Positions 16,860-26,493 of a stretch of 64,000 nucleotides of DNA are shown here, piece by piece; positions within the stretch are counted from its first letter, which is position 1, and each line of letters begins with the position of its first letter. The stretch lies in NCBI RefSeq assembly GCF_023276375.1, contig NZ_JALLPK010000003.1:362941-426940 (forward strand), in the 5' to 3' direction. The notes below the pieces were generated by a model. The model worked only from the letters and a program-made list of their open reading frames with translations, had not been told where the DNA came from and did not search any database. The position numbers were made by a program, and so were the translations under genes. This stretch comes from Halocatena marina (GTDB taxonomy: Archaea; Halobacteriota; Halobacteria; Halobacteriales; Haloarculaceae).

Positions 16860-17597
16860 CTACTCCTCCGCGTATCCCGCTCCGACTTCAGTGATGTTGA
16901 TCATTTTCTCGACACGCTCAGCTGGTAGGTCGTTATAAGAGCGCAATTCCTTGAGTCCGGCTAACACTTCATCGACATCGTTGAGTGCCTCAACGTCCTC
17001 GTAGGCAACGGTCGTCAGCGTTTCGGCGGCACGCAAGCGAGTTTGGGATCTAGGATCATCGAGCACTGAAACAAACGCCCGAAGCATTGAGGGAAACTCA
17101 CGAGGAGCAGCTTTGACGGTGTCATCAAGATTTATTGCGGCAGTTTCCCGGACGTGTCCCTCTGCGTCACGGAGCAGACTCGCAAGTGCTTCGTCGGCCT
17201 CACTGATTGACTTATCTGTTTCTCTGTCGATAACACCGAGGGTGGCAATACCGTCCATTTGTGAACTACCTGTCAGCTCTTCGTCGGTGAGCGCGGTGGC
17301 AAGGTGGGGGACGAAGTCGGTACCTTCCTCAGGGATAGTCTTAGTGATTATGGCGACGACATCAATAGCCAATCCCCGAACGATGCTATCCGTGTCGTCG
17401 AATGCGAGTTCCAGCAGCTCAGGATGCCGAGTCCCGATCTGAGGATCCAAACCCGCGACGTCACCGAGAAGTTTCGTGACCGAGCGGCGTGCATCGGTCT
17501 CACCCGATTCAAGGATCGTCCGGAGGTCTTCAACGTGTTCGTCGAACCGGCTCGGATCGCTCTCAATTGTAGCAATTATGTTGTCTGCGTCGGTCAT
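16860..17597 (-). CDS. HEAT-repeat protein
   Basis: 245 aa, all-helical. Repeats of about 35-40 residues, for example DARRSVTKLLGDVAG, SIVRGLAIDVVAII, GHVRETAAINLDDTV and SQTRLRAAETLTTVAYED, show the D-x-x-V-R spacing of HEAT/ARM solenoids. Probably binds a partner protein. Its stop is 5 bp before the coiled-coil start, so these two are one transcription unit, followed by the DUF3006-like and MBL genes. Confidence 0.8.
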   Translation of the reverse strand: MTDADNIIATIESDPSRFDEHVEDLRTILESGETDARRSVTKLLGDVAGLDPQIGTRHPELLELAFDDTDSIVRGLAIDVVAIITKTIPEEGTDFVPHLATALTDEELTGSSQMDGIATLGVIDRETDKSISEADEALASLLRDAEGHVRETAAINLDDTVKAAPREFPSMLRAFVSVLDDPRSQTRLRAAETLTTVAYEDVEALNDVDEVLAGLKELRSYNDLPAERVEKMINITEVGAGYAEE

Positions 17598-17818
17598 GTG
17601 TAGCTCACCTGTCGATCAATCGTTTCTGTCTGGATGACTTTGTAATCGTCTGCAGAATGGTTCATACCAAATTATCTCAGGATACTATTGTAGTAGTTTC
17701 GGTACTCTGAACCCACACAGCAGTTATTCCACTTCATTCGTGGTGGTGTATCACAGGCAAGTCAGTGCACCGATGAATTCTATTCCGACCGTTTCTTGCT
17801 TCTGTCGCGTCTTGTGCT

Positions 17819-18223
17819 CTATTGTCTACCGATGTGGAGCTCAGCATCCTGTTCGAATCGATCCACAGGCGGGCCTTCAGCAAAGTCTCCATATTCGTGC
17901 ACAGGAACGGTCACGCTTGCCTGCACGTCGTAATGCGCAAAATACGCGCTAATATATTTGAGCATCCCAACCTGCCACGCACTGACAGCTCGCTCCGGTG
18001 GCAGCCATTCATTGAGGCCGAGAAGATACTCGTCGGTCGCGGTGGCTACGTATCGAAAGCTGAAGGTGTGAAAATCAAGCCGATCAGCAGTTGGCTTGAA
18101 TGGCCGAAACACCGCCGTTAGATCGATCATCCCTTCCTCTCCCTCAATCGGATCGACAGCGATGACTCGCCTCGTTCCCGGTGGGAGATCATCATCAATG
18201 GAAGCAGACGAGAACTCAGTCAT
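17819..18223 (-). CDS. Hypothetical haloarchaeal protein
   Basis: 134 aa, no recognised domain. Contains RRVIAVDPIEGEEGMIDLTA and HTFSFRYVATATDEYLLGLN, suggesting a beta-rich fold; Trp and aromatic residues at WQVGMLKYISAYFAHYD. No membrane segment. Stands alone upstream of the HEAT gene (221-bp gap). Confidence 0.65.
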   Translation of the reverse strand: MTEFSSASIDDDLPPGTRRVIAVDPIEGEEGMIDLTAVFRPFKPTADRLDFHTFSFRYVATATDEYLLGLNEWLPPERAVSAWQVGMLKYISAYFAHYDVQASVTVPVHEYGDFAEGPPVDRFEQDAELHIGRQ

Positions 18224-18980
18224 TGGGTCTCACCTGATAGGTGTCGGTGGGGCGTCCACATGCACTCGAACATAGTTGCTCGAGGAGAGGCGCTTAACTA
18301 GTTCTTACGGCCTCGCTGTGTCTGGAATTCTTAGGACTGATTCGTACAATTCAAACAGATTCCTTTCCTCGATCACGGTTCGTCGGAACGATCCCCGATT
18401 CAAGCAGTCGAAGAGCTTTGCGTCGACCGCGTTGAGCGAAAGGATGGCATTCGGATTCGATTGGCTGAGTTCGAATTAGATATGCACTGGCAAGATGCAC
18501 TCTCGATGTATGCTCACCACGAGGACCATTGCAGAGCGTTGCTTCCGCAGTGCTTGAACAGGCAGAGTGAGAATATCTCCTCGATCAATCAAGGCCAACA
18601 AAGCAGACCTTCACCACATATCTGGAGAGTAGGCTCGTTGAGCGAGACTTTCAAAATATATTTTTAATTAGTCGCGAAGTTCTGCAACTGAGTGTCCAAC
18701 TGCTCGGACATGCTTACTTCGCTCAAGGTCAAATTCCTCGGCGAGGAAATCAACTGTCTCTTCGCCTTTCTGATTCTAGTCTGGCCGACGGCTCCCGCTG
18801 CGATCCTTGGTGTTTGGGATGGGCTAATACTCAATTGGTCCGTCCAACACATCCCCCGCTTGAACACTGGCTAGATTAAACAGACCGAATGTCTCACAGC
18901 CTACCTCCATGGTGATTCACGATAAGTATACCTACAAATACATAATAATATTACAGAAAGTTTATACTATCATCGATCAT
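18224..18980. other. Decayed region without intact gene
   Basis: One plus-strand frame around 18395-18560 reads like protein (QAVEELCVDRVERKDGIRIR, AEFELDMHWQDALSMY) but lacks a start and cannot be assigned. A minus-strand relic follows at 18668-18870. The last 60 bp are AT-rich and probably hold the promoter of the Tat gene. Confidence 0.4.
18668..18870 (-). pseudogene. Relic of a small unrecognised protein
   Basis: Minus strand, one frame reads SVQAGDVLDGPIEY, stop, then KDRSGSRRPD, stop, then VDFLAEEFDLERSKHVRAVG and ends at a proper TAA (18668-18670). At least two internal stops. The continuous protein-like stretches suggest a decayed gene; family not identified. Confidence 0.4.
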
Positions 18981-20199
18981 ATGAGACCTTCGATGACTTC
19001 TGTCGTCGATGCGGAATTAGGAGAACAGCAATTCAGTCGCCGAACAGTATTGAAACTCGGTGGAGCGGCCGCTCTTGGGAGTCCGTTCCTTATCGGTCAT
19101 GCGAGCGGTGCATCAAGAAAATCCGCTCCGCCAGTGTACTTTGACCGGCAATATGATGTGTCTAGTACCAATGGAGCCTTCCCGATGGGGTTGGCCGAGA
19201 CAGCGGCGGGTGGGTTTATGATCGCCGGATTTCGCGTTCACAGCTCCAACTGGCTCGTTAAAACAAAACCGAACGGACGCTGGCTCTGGACACGCAGTCT
19301 CCACCATTGGCCAGACGGTTCAGTATACCCCTTCGCCACTCCTCGCGATATCATCCCTGCTCATGGATCTGGCTTTATCGCCGTTGGATCCAGCCGAGAG
19401 CATCCACAGGAAGGAGGAAAGAGTCACCGTGGCTTCTGGATCCAGAAATTTACAGACACGAACGAGCACGTCTGGTTTCGCGACTTCGGACATGGGTTCC
19501 GTGTCGCACACTCAGTCGCTCGTGCACCCGACGGTGGATACGTTATCGTCGGCAGCCGAATTGATTCCGACCTTGATGAGAATGTCGCCTGGCTCGTGAA
19601 AACCGACGAACACGGCCACAAGCAATGGACTCGCACCTACCACCATCAAGGGAGTGCGTCTGGCTACAAGATCGTCGCTCTTCCCCAGGGGTTACGCCAT
19701 TCTCGCGAGTGTTTCCGATGGGACGAACGAGAGTTGGGTTTTCAAGATCTGTCCCAACGGCCGGAAATACTGGGAGTGCTTTTTCGACGACGAATTCACC
19801 GATCTCATCCCCGTCTTCAAGGGGCTCCTACTCTTTGGGGTGAATCGGAGCGAGCACTTCCACCTCGTGCGTCTTAACAGACATGGCGCACGACTCTGGA
19901 CGCGTCACGTGGCCTATCCTGGCATGGAGCATTCGTCAGGGACACTCGTGAAAGTACATGGTGGTTACCTGATCAGTGGCTCACTCTATCCTGGGAGCTC
20001 GGATCCAACCGGCGTGGTTGCACGGTATTCTCTTGGTGGAAAGCAACGCTGGGAGTACACGTCGACTCCGTTAGTGATCAATGAGATAATCGCGACTCAT
20101 GATGGGAACGTAGCGATCGCTGGCCACTCGCCGAATGAGAATGATATAGACACACCGATACTTATCAAAATTCTGTCGACAAGAGCGCTCAGTTTCTGA
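18981..20199 (+). pseudogene. Tat-exported repeat (propeller-like) protein, frameshifted
   Basis: ATG 18981. N-terminus SRRTVLKLGGAAALGSPFLI is a Tat signal. The body has repeated units ending in W (for example SNWLVKTKPNGRWLWTRSLH, AWLVKTDEHGHKQWTRTYHH, HFHLVRLNRHGARLWTRHVA), the D/N-x-x-G-x-x-x-W-x-x pattern of delta-60/PQQ-like propellers. The frame breaks at about 19683-19691 (CCCC and GGGG runs); the continuing frame starts GYAILASVSDGTNESWVFKI and runs to 20199. A one-base insertion explains it. Could be a true pseudogene, a sequencing error or slippage. Confidence 0.75.
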
Positions 20200-20347
20200 T
20201 CCACGACAGATTTTCACTCCGGACACGGGGTATCCCCACACCGATCACGTCGAAGTATCACCCTGTCGGCAATTAAGTGGCCTGTTACAGCATGTCATAG
20301 AATTCTCACACACCTATCGAAGCAACCGAAATGATAGATAAAGAGCG

Positions 20348-20848
20348 TCACTGTTGTGATAAACGGTGCTGAGCCCACGGACCACGGTACTTCACCATGG
20401 AGTGAATCATCACCAGTACTAAGAAAATTGCACCACCATCAGTGATCAGGCTCGGCAAGATGCCCCAAACGCCGTATGTAGCAATGACGGCAGACCACAT
20501 CGAGGAAGGAATCAGAACGAAGCCAAAGGCTTGGGTAATGTTCACCATAAATACAGTCCACCAGAGGAGTCGTGACTGGCTTCGCAGAGCTAAAATGCCT
20601 ACTGAGTTGCCGAGGATGTAGAGGCAGCCGACAACCCGGAACCACATTGTGAAGCTAGGGGCTGCACCAGCTGGATCCGCGACGTTCTCCATCCACATCA
20701 TCTTCTCAATCAACGACGTGTTGATAATAACAAAATTTTGCAATGTAGTGCCAACGGTGAAGATCACCGAGCTCAAAGCGATAGCGATCTGTATCTTTCT
20801 AGTGGTAGAGATGGTTGTCAGCTGTGATTTTCCACTCCTTATGTGCAT
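20348..20848 (-). CDS. Four-TM membrane protein, copy A
   Basis: 166 aa. Four hydrophobic segments: IAIALSSVIFTVGTTLQNFV, MWFRVVGCLYILGNSVGILAL, LLWWTVFMVNITQAFGFVLI, and YGVWGILPSLITDGGAIFLV. No family recognised. Divergent from the HTH_10 gene in copy A, with about 236 bp between starts. Near-identical to the protein at 39337-39825. Function unknown; conservation of the pair suggests regulator and target. Confidence 0.8.
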   Translation of the reverse strand: MHIRSGKSQLTTISTTRKIQIAIALSSVIFTVGTTLQNFVIINTSLIEKMMWMENVADPAGAAPSFTMWFRVVGCLYILGNSVGILALRSQSRLLWWTVFMVNITQAFGFVLIPSSMWSAVIATYGVWGILPSLITDGGAIFLVLVMIHSMVKYRGPWAQHRLSQQ

Positions 20849-21084
20849 ACGAAATCATCCTCGGAAATAGTCAGAATGAGACAGACAAAAGTGCCAGCCA
20901 GAAGTAGTTCTCTTTTCATAGATAGCTCGACAACTCTCCGCCACAATAACTCGGTATCTATTGTGTCTGGGATATGGTTCATGGTTACCGCTTGAATATA
21001 TCTCGGAGAGAGATGATAAGATCTGATCAAAACATGTTGCAATGAGTCAAACCGCTCTTGTACCGGCGACCAGTAATAAAGCGC

Positions 21085-21705
21085 ATGCCTGAAGTGGAGC
21101 TGAAACTCAAACCATCTAACGAAGAGATAGCCGCTATTTCACGTGATTATCCGGATGTTGGGTTCCAGCTGCTAGATTCGTTTAGAATCGAGGAAGGGGC
21201 TCTCATGAGCATCCTTTTCGAAATACAGACACCGAATCCCGAGTCCATTGTTGAGTCGTTCGACGAAATGACGGAGTTGCATTCGTATGAAATTCTACAT
21301 ACTGGTGAAACGATGGTTCTCATTCGGTGTCTAATCGACGAGCCAGCACCGTCGCGCGCGGCGCGTGCCTCCAATAACCTCGTCAAACCTCCTCTCGTGC
21401 TTCACAATGGCTGGATCTTTGCCACGTTCACTGCTTCGGACGATAATATATCCCAGTTCAAAGATGAGTTGGAATCGGCTGGTGTCACATATCACGTCAT
21501 CTCGATTGGTCCGCCATCTGACCCAATAGATCGTCTTACGAAGCGCCAACAAGAGGTACTTGATGAAGCGGTCGACCGTGGCTATTACGAGACACCGCGT
21601 GAGTGTTCAATTACTGAGCTCGCAATAGGTCTTGGGGTAACAAAGGGAACCGTGAGCCGGGTGCTTCATCGCGCTGAGTCAGCTATTATCAAGGAGATCG
21701 TTTAG
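21085..21705 (+). CDS. HTH_10 (Bat-type) transcriptional regulator, copy A
   Basis: 206 aa from ATG 21085 (MPEVELKLKPSNEEIAAISR). The C-terminal HTH_10 begins at LTKRQQEVLDEAVDRGYYET and ends GVTKGTVSRVLHRAES, the family DNA-binding domain of bacterio-opsin-activator-like regulators. The N-terminal 130 residues are the usual regulatory domain. Copy B at 38442-39092 differs by a longer C-terminus. Likely controls the divergent membrane gene. Confidence 0.85.
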   Translation: MPEVELKLKPSNEEIAAISRDYPDVGFQLLDSFRIEEGALMSILFEIQTPNPESIVESFDEMTELHSYEILHTGETMVLIRCLIDEPAPSRAARASNNLVKPPLVLHNGWIFATFTASDDNISQFKDELESAGVTYHVISIGPPSDPIDRLTKRQQEVLDEAVDRGYYETPRECSITELAIGLGVTKGTVSRVLHRAESAIIKEIV

Positions 21706-22347
21706 AATGTTACAAACAAATTGGGTTCGTAATTTCATATAAATTTAAGCAAAGAATGAATTAATAATGGGGAAGATTGCCCTCTTATTACAGAAGATTG
21801 GTTGTTTTCACTGGTTAGGATTTTAGGCGGTAGGAGATCCACACCATACTGTACAGAACGCGTAATTGCATCTGTGTCGGGATAGAGCCGAGTTATCCAT
21901 CAAGAAATTTAAATAAATTTGTTTTAACCTATTGGTTTGATCTTACCAATAGTTCGCTCTTGATCACGCCGTTGAGACTCCCGATTCTAATGAAACATCT
22001 GTACGAATAGATGGACAACGATCGCCAGCGTAGATCAATCGATTATTCTCTCACATCGAGCATGCGAAGAGAGGAGTTGACCAATGCTTTCGTTCGTTTA
22101 ACCCGTCTGTTAACTGCGCGAAATTCGGACTCACGGAGAAGACATCCGTAGACGACACATGTTCTTCCAATCCGCCAGTCTCACACTTATGGTGTTTTCA
22201 GTTACAGTCATATGTATTCTGTCATACGCTCAATAGAGATAGTACGAGTTGCGGCAGCGAGTACCGAAGCCATCGATCTCAACCCTGTCTGTCATAACTA
22301 TATATAATCTACGTTCATACAATTCAATCGAAGGGAAAACAGACACC
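21706..22347. other. 640-bp region without gene; AT-rich part with inverted repeat
   Basis: No gene supported. At 21929-21952 a perfect inverted repeat CTATTGGT/ACCAATAG with an 8-bp spacer follows an AT-rich tract (AAATTTAAATAAATTT). It could be an operator or a promoter region of lost genes. Confidence 0.4.
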
Positions 22348-22824
22348 ATGACACCAAGAGTAGTCAATGAAGATGACGCAGAATCAGTCGAACGATCACA
22401 TGGCAAGAAGTTCGCTAGTCGAGATATAGAACTCGGTCTCACAACAGGAAGCGAAAAACTCGGATGCACCCTCTATGAAGTACCACCGGAACACAGTGCG
22501 GCTCCCTATCATTATCACACTGCCAATGAGGAAGCCCTCTACGTTCTCACAGGTACCGGAACGCTAAGAACGAAGTCTGGAGAAGTGGAGATCTCAAAGG
22601 GAGATTATGCGACATTTCTCGCAGGAGATGTGGGAGCCCATCAGGTAACCAATACGTCAGACGTAACACTACGATATCTCTGTTTTTCCACAATGCGGGA
22701 TCCTGAAGTTCTCGTATACCCGGACTCGGGCAAGATTGGTGTCAGAGGGGAAGCACCCGGCGCACCAAACAAGAATCTTCGAGAAGACGCCGAACTCGAC
22801 TACTGGGAAGGAGAAACGTCGTGA
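22348..22824 (+). CDS. Cupin-domain protein
   Basis: 158 aa from ATG 22348. Single cupin: PYHYHTANEEALYVLTGTG carries motif 1 with His-x-His and Glu, and GDYATFLAGDVGAHQVTNTS carries motif 2 with His. Metal-binding beta barrel; reaction unknown. The lower GC of this gene matches its AT-rich surroundings. Stands alone. Confidence 0.85.
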   Translation: MTPRVVNEDDAESVERSHGKKFASRDIELGLTTGSEKLGCTLYEVPPEHSAAPYHYHTANEEALYVLTGTGTLRTKSGEVEISKGDYATFLAGDVGAHQVTNTSDVTLRYLCFSTMRDPEVLVYPDSGKIGVRGEAPGAPNKNLREDAELDYWEGETS

Positions 22825-22983
22825 TCGAGACTCTCTCGACTGATTAGTTATCGTCCGTTGTAGCTCTACAGAGACTCCAACACCGGAGCACCAACATACC
22901 ACGTTTGGCTATAGCTAACATCCCGTCGATGTCTCTTCGCAATACGTTATCTCAGCCCGAAATCGAGCTCGACTGCTTTGAGA

Positions 22984-23135
22984 AAGCGTCATATACCGAT
23001 AGAACGATAGGAGATCTCCTTTGTGGATCACTCAAGCGCCGTGTTCGCCCGGAAACACAACGTCGAGCATATCTTTACCTTCGACAACGACTTGATATAC
23101 TCGGGTTCACGCTCGTTCCGTTTGAACAGGGCTGA
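22984..23135 (+). pseudogene. PIN-domain relic (C-terminal part)
   Basis: Reading three frames in turn gives SYTDRTIGDLL (22988), VDHSSAVFARKHNVEHIFTF then DND (from 23023), and LGFTLVPFEQG with a stop at 23133-23135. This order matches the last third of a PIN protein, with the final acidic pair in FDND. Two frameshifts and no N-terminus. Confidence 0.6.
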
Positions 23136-23182
23136 GGGCAGGTTGAAGCTATGTCGCCCACCAACGTTCCATACCCATCCCA

Positions 23183-23467
23183 ATGCGACACATCACGCTC
23201 ACCGAGAACCCCGACGGTCGATGGACAGCCTACGATACGGCCACCGAAACAGTGACTGACGGGAACACCCGCGACGACGCGCTCAAAAAACTCGATGCCG
23301 CACTTGATGAGCAGACCGAACCGGACACACCTCCCGCCGCACCACTCAAAGAGCTCGTTGGCCTTGTCGATGACGAGGGAGCTGAACGGGTGAAACAGCG
23401 GTCACAAGAGTTCCGTGAAGAGGTTAACGAACGGACGGACAGACGACGAAACGACAGGAGAAAGTGA
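23183..23467 (+). CDS. HicB-like antitoxin, paralog of the one at 244-552
   Basis: 94 aa. ITLTENPDGRWTAYDTATET then TRDDALKKLDAAL repeats the block of the left-edge antitoxin. The C-terminus is charged (QRSQEFREEVNERTDRR). Intact, but the adjacent PIN toxin is broken, so this is an orphan antitoxin. It might still buffer a related toxin elsewhere. Confidence 0.8.
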   Translation: MRHITLTENPDGRWTAYDTATETVTDGNTRDDALKKLDAALDEQTEPDTPPAAPLKELVGLVDDEGAERVKQRSQEFREEVNERTDRRRNDRRK

Positions 23468-23785
23468 ACGCTCCTCGATACAACTTTTCTGATCGAGGAG
23501 AACACACCGATTGTTCTGTCGGTATATGAAACCGGGATTGGGCTAACCGACAATGAACGCGAACAATTCGATTCGATCGTCGAGCAAGTAACCGTCGTCT
23601 CCCTGAAACGTGGCGACACACGGCGCGCGCTATCGATCCAGCGGACACTGTTCGACCGTGGGCAACCGATCGGAGACATCGATTCGATGATTGCCGGGAC
23701 TGCTGCCGAGCGTGATGAGACGACACTCACCCGCAACGTCGATGAGTTCGAGCGTATTGAGGCGATTGACGTTGAAACGTACTAA
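23466..23785 (+). pseudogene. VapC-type PIN toxin, disrupted start and internal deletion
   Basis: Follows the antitoxin stop directly. LLDTTFLIEENTPIVLSVYE appears only out of frame with the GTG at the antitoxin stop; removing one base would restore MNLLDTTFLI. The usual 15-20 residues between FLIE and ENTPI are missing. The rest is intact to IDSMIAGTAAERDETTLTRN and VDEFERIEAIDVETY, ending TAA 23783-23785. Probably inactive. Confidence 0.75.
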
Positions 23786-23919
23786 CAACGATACTACAAA
23801 GCGGAACAGACCAGATAGCACATACTTCTCGCAGTAGCTGGCGCAGAGAGGACGCGTATCGATCATGTATTCATTTGACTTTCCCAACACGTTATCCATG
23901 TCTATCTTATATTGAGTCT

Positions 23920-24600
23920 ATGGAACGTCGAAAACTACTCGCCACGCTGGGAGGAATTGGTGCAGTAGGGTTGGCAGGCTGTCTCAGTGAAAGCCGGTCA
24001 GCTGATACAGATCAATCTCCCTCCTCACCTGAACAAACGCAGTCCCCGACAGCAGAGCACAGTACCATCCAGCGCCATCTCTCTATCGTTGATCAGGATT
24101 CCATCGCCGATAGTCATGAGCTTCGAGTCCACGTCGAGCTACTTGAATCGACAACGACGAACACACAACCGGCCACACTACGTGTCAGTACGACTAACGA
24201 GGGGCCCAAACGAGCAATTTCAGTAGGGACTGACGGCTGTGATCTGTTTAACCGTGATCGTGGGGGTAGTAAGGAGCCGAGAGGGCTCTGGCTGTATCGA
24301 GTCGAAACTATGGACGCTGTAGACCGGAAAGCGAACAAATGGGTGCCAGCGAAGTCACCGGAACAACCACGCGTGTACTCGACGTATGGCTGTACTCCAA
24401 TGGAATACGAATCGAGAGAGTCAGTATCGACAGAATACGGGGTATGGGACGATTACCAAGTGTCAGGATATCTCCAACCCGGCACTTATCGATGGGAAGA
24501 GGAGATTCACATTTGGGAAGACGCAACTGCGACGGCGAGAGAGCCCTCAAGTACCACGATTAAATGGGGCTTTTCGTTGGCCGTAGAGAAGCCCGACTAA
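23920..24600 (+). CDS. Secreted lipoprotein with Tat-like signal
   Basis: 226 aa from ATG 23920. MERRKLLATLGGIGAVGLAG is followed by Cys, a typical haloarchaeal lipobox (LAGC) after a twin-Arg-like start. A Ser/Thr/Gln-rich linker follows (about 25-55), then a beta-rich domain with DGCDLFNRD and several Trp/Tyr. Membrane-anchored outside the cell; function unknown. Adjacent to the broken TA pair and a gene-poor stretch. Confidence 0.8.
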   Translation: MERRKLLATLGGIGAVGLAGCLSESRSADTDQSPSSPEQTQSPTAEHSTIQRHLSIVDQDSIADSHELRVHVELLESTTTNTQPATLRVSTTNEGPKRAISVGTDGCDLFNRDRGGSKEPRGLWLYRVETMDAVDRKANKWVPAKSPEQPRVYSTYGCTPMEYESRESVSTEYGVWDDYQVSGYLQPGTYRWEEEIHIWEDATATAREPSSTTIKWGFSLAVEKPD

Positions 24601-25569
24601 GGAGTGGTACGAGTTCAGTACGAAGGGTGATTCTTCTATTCGTGCGGTGTTTCACCAGTAGACGCGGCTCGTATTGAGTGAAATACACACCGATCTCGTG
24701 CTACAGCTATCTCCGTATCTTGCATGCTGGTCTGCTCGGCACCGTCGCTGCGATACGAGACACTATTGATTCGCCTCATTATTCGATCTGGGTTCCCCTC
24801 GATGGGTTTTGAGGTACCGTCAGAGTAAAGAGCAAGTGTTAGCAACCTTCTGTTGGTTGTGACGGATACAACCACGAAAGGGGTTCGACTTCCAAGTGTG
24901 GCCCCTTTCTACCTTCGTTGCTGTCTAAGCCGGGTGCAGGGTTTTGCGGCGTTGGGTGTTCTGATAGAACGTCCCGTAAGTGATACGAAGGGAGTTGTAT
25001 CCGTTTGGTATGGATGGTGCAGGATTATTAGTGTTTTCGGCCTGTTCTGAGTACGACAGGGCAGTGGGATAATAGCAGATCCTATCCTTTATAGAGAATT
25101 TCAGGACGTTATTCTGTGACAGTGATGGGGAGACTGGCTTGTTCGTCCGCTCCATCGCTTTGAGAGCAAACCTATCATTCAGAGCATTTAGAGAGCGAGG
25201 GCTCTGCCTCGGGAACTGGCGAGCCGCCGACACAACGAATCACGGTCAGACATTCGACTACGTTTGATTGCCCACTCTATAGGGATTGGCGTGACCAACT
25301 CAGAGATTCTATATAGCAGAGCATCAACGACAGAGCACCGTGTTACCGGTGTTTGGAACACGGTTTGCTTCCATTTTTTGCCGCTATCTACGCTAATCCC
25401 TATATCCATATTGTAACGAGTATTCGACTCACAGAGACTGTATCCTTTACTTCCTGATTAATCAGTGTCTGTGATTCATCCGTTTGTTACCGACGCAGAC
25501 AGGAAAAAGAACGCTGGAGTCTAACCTTCTGTAGTAGATCAGGAGTTCTACACACGCTTCGGTTCATCT
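24601..25569. other. About 970 bp without intact gene
   Basis: Contains an inverted repeat GAAAGGGG/CCCCTTTC at 24876-24909 and a relic of the phosphatase gene at 25184-25267. No reading frame with convincing protein features otherwise. Confidence 0.5.
25184..25267 (+). pseudogene. Relic of dual-specificity phosphatase gene
   Basis: Translates as AFRERGLCLGNWRAADTTNH then GQTFDYV and a stop. The intact gene at 27375-27881 has IGERDLYLGNWRAADPAYHD then RTFDHV at the matching place. Clear homology over about 27 residues; the rest of the copy is lost or unrecognisable. Confidence 0.65.
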
Positions 25570-26493
25570 ATGAATCCACACCAATCTCAACTCAACACGG
25601 CACAGTTCCTCAAGAATCTGCGCGACTTTCGATACCGCGAAGTGATGATGGTCGTGGCGACTCTCGCGGTGGTCGCCGGATCAATTGTGTTCTTCCCCGG
25701 CGTGGAGAATATTACGAAAGGCGTACAATCGAACGTCTCAGTCGGACTCCTCACACTATTCGTCGTTGTCGCGATCGTTGCCGGTGCGGTCAAGGGTATG
25801 ATCGGGTTCGGATACGCCCTTATTACGACGCCAATCTTTGCATCGGTGATCGACCCGACGCTCGCGGTGGTCGTCCTCGCGATCCCTCCATGGATGATCA
25901 ACATGTTCCAGATCGGTGAGACCAACACCGGACTCGCGTTCATTCGTGAGGAATGGATGTTGGTGGGCCTCGCTGTCGTCGGGTCAATCCTCGGCGTATT
26001 CTTCCTCGCACAGTTCCGTACTGGCCCTATCGTCCCGTTCCTCATTGGACTCGTTATCTTTGGGTACGTCGTGTTTCAAGTCGTCAGGAACTTCGTGACC
26101 ATCGAGGAAGCCCATCATCCGATTGGCCTCAGCATAGCTGGATTCCTCGAAGGGTTCCTATTGGCGGTCGCCAATCTTGGCCCATTGCTTCCGGCCTACT
26201 TTCACACCTTTGAGCGTGACGTCGATCGGTATATCGGCGGACTTTCGATGGTACTGGGAACGATCTTCACAATTCGAATTCTCCAGATGGTGTTCTTTAC
26301 GGATCTCATGACGACATATCGCCTCTGGCTCGGGTCGATCATCGCGGTCGTTACGATCGTCGGGCTCCTGCTTGGGACGTACCTGCGGCGACTGGAGATC
26401 GATCAGGAAAAGTTCAACTGGTTCGTCATCACCCTGCTGTTCGTCATCTCGCTCAATATCTTCCGGAACACCATCCCGACGCTCTTCTTCTAA
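25570..26493 (+). CDS. TauE/SafE-family membrane permease
   Basis: 307 aa with about eight membrane segments, e.g. VSVGLLTLFVVVAIVAGAVK followed by GMIGFGYALITTP, the family's GxxGxGGG-like first repeat, and a second repeat SIAGFLEGFLLAVANLGPLL. The family exports or imports small anions such as sulfite or sulfonates; substrate here unknown. Intact and monocistronic. Confidence 0.85.
   Translation: MNPHQSQLNTAQFLKNLRDFRYREVMMVVATLAVVAGSIVFFPGVENITKGVQSNVSVGLLTLFVVVAIVAGAVKGMIGFGYALITTPIFASVIDPTLAVVVLAIPPWMINMFQIGETNTGLAFIREEWMLVGLAVVGSILGVFFLAQFRTGPIVPFLIGLVIFGYVVFQVVRNFVTIEEAHHPIGLSIAGFLEGFLLAVANLGPLLPAYFHTFERDVDRYIGGLSMVLGTIFTIRILQMVFFTDLMTTYRLWLGSIIAVVTIVGLLLGTYLRRLEIDQEKFNWFVITLLFVISLNIFRNTIPTLFF

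Larger units (their letters stand above)
20345..21705. repeat. Inverted duplicate module, copy A
   Basis: Carries a membrane-protein gene (minus) and a divergent HTH_10 regulator (plus) matching copy B at about 38480-39838 in opposite orientation. The intergenic part is also conserved, including a TTGCAACATGTTTTGATC-like stretch. Membrane proteins are about 87% identical by my count (21 differences in about 158). Confidence 0.85.

Noticed and set aside
22984..23013. About 20 of 23 bases match the reverse complement of part of the broken VapC near 23520
   Set aside because: The forward frames give a consistent PIN C-terminus, so the short antisense match is probably chance.
24925..25233. 102-aa minus-strand frame
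   Set aside because: No protein-like pattern; the plus strand carries a phosphatase relic there.
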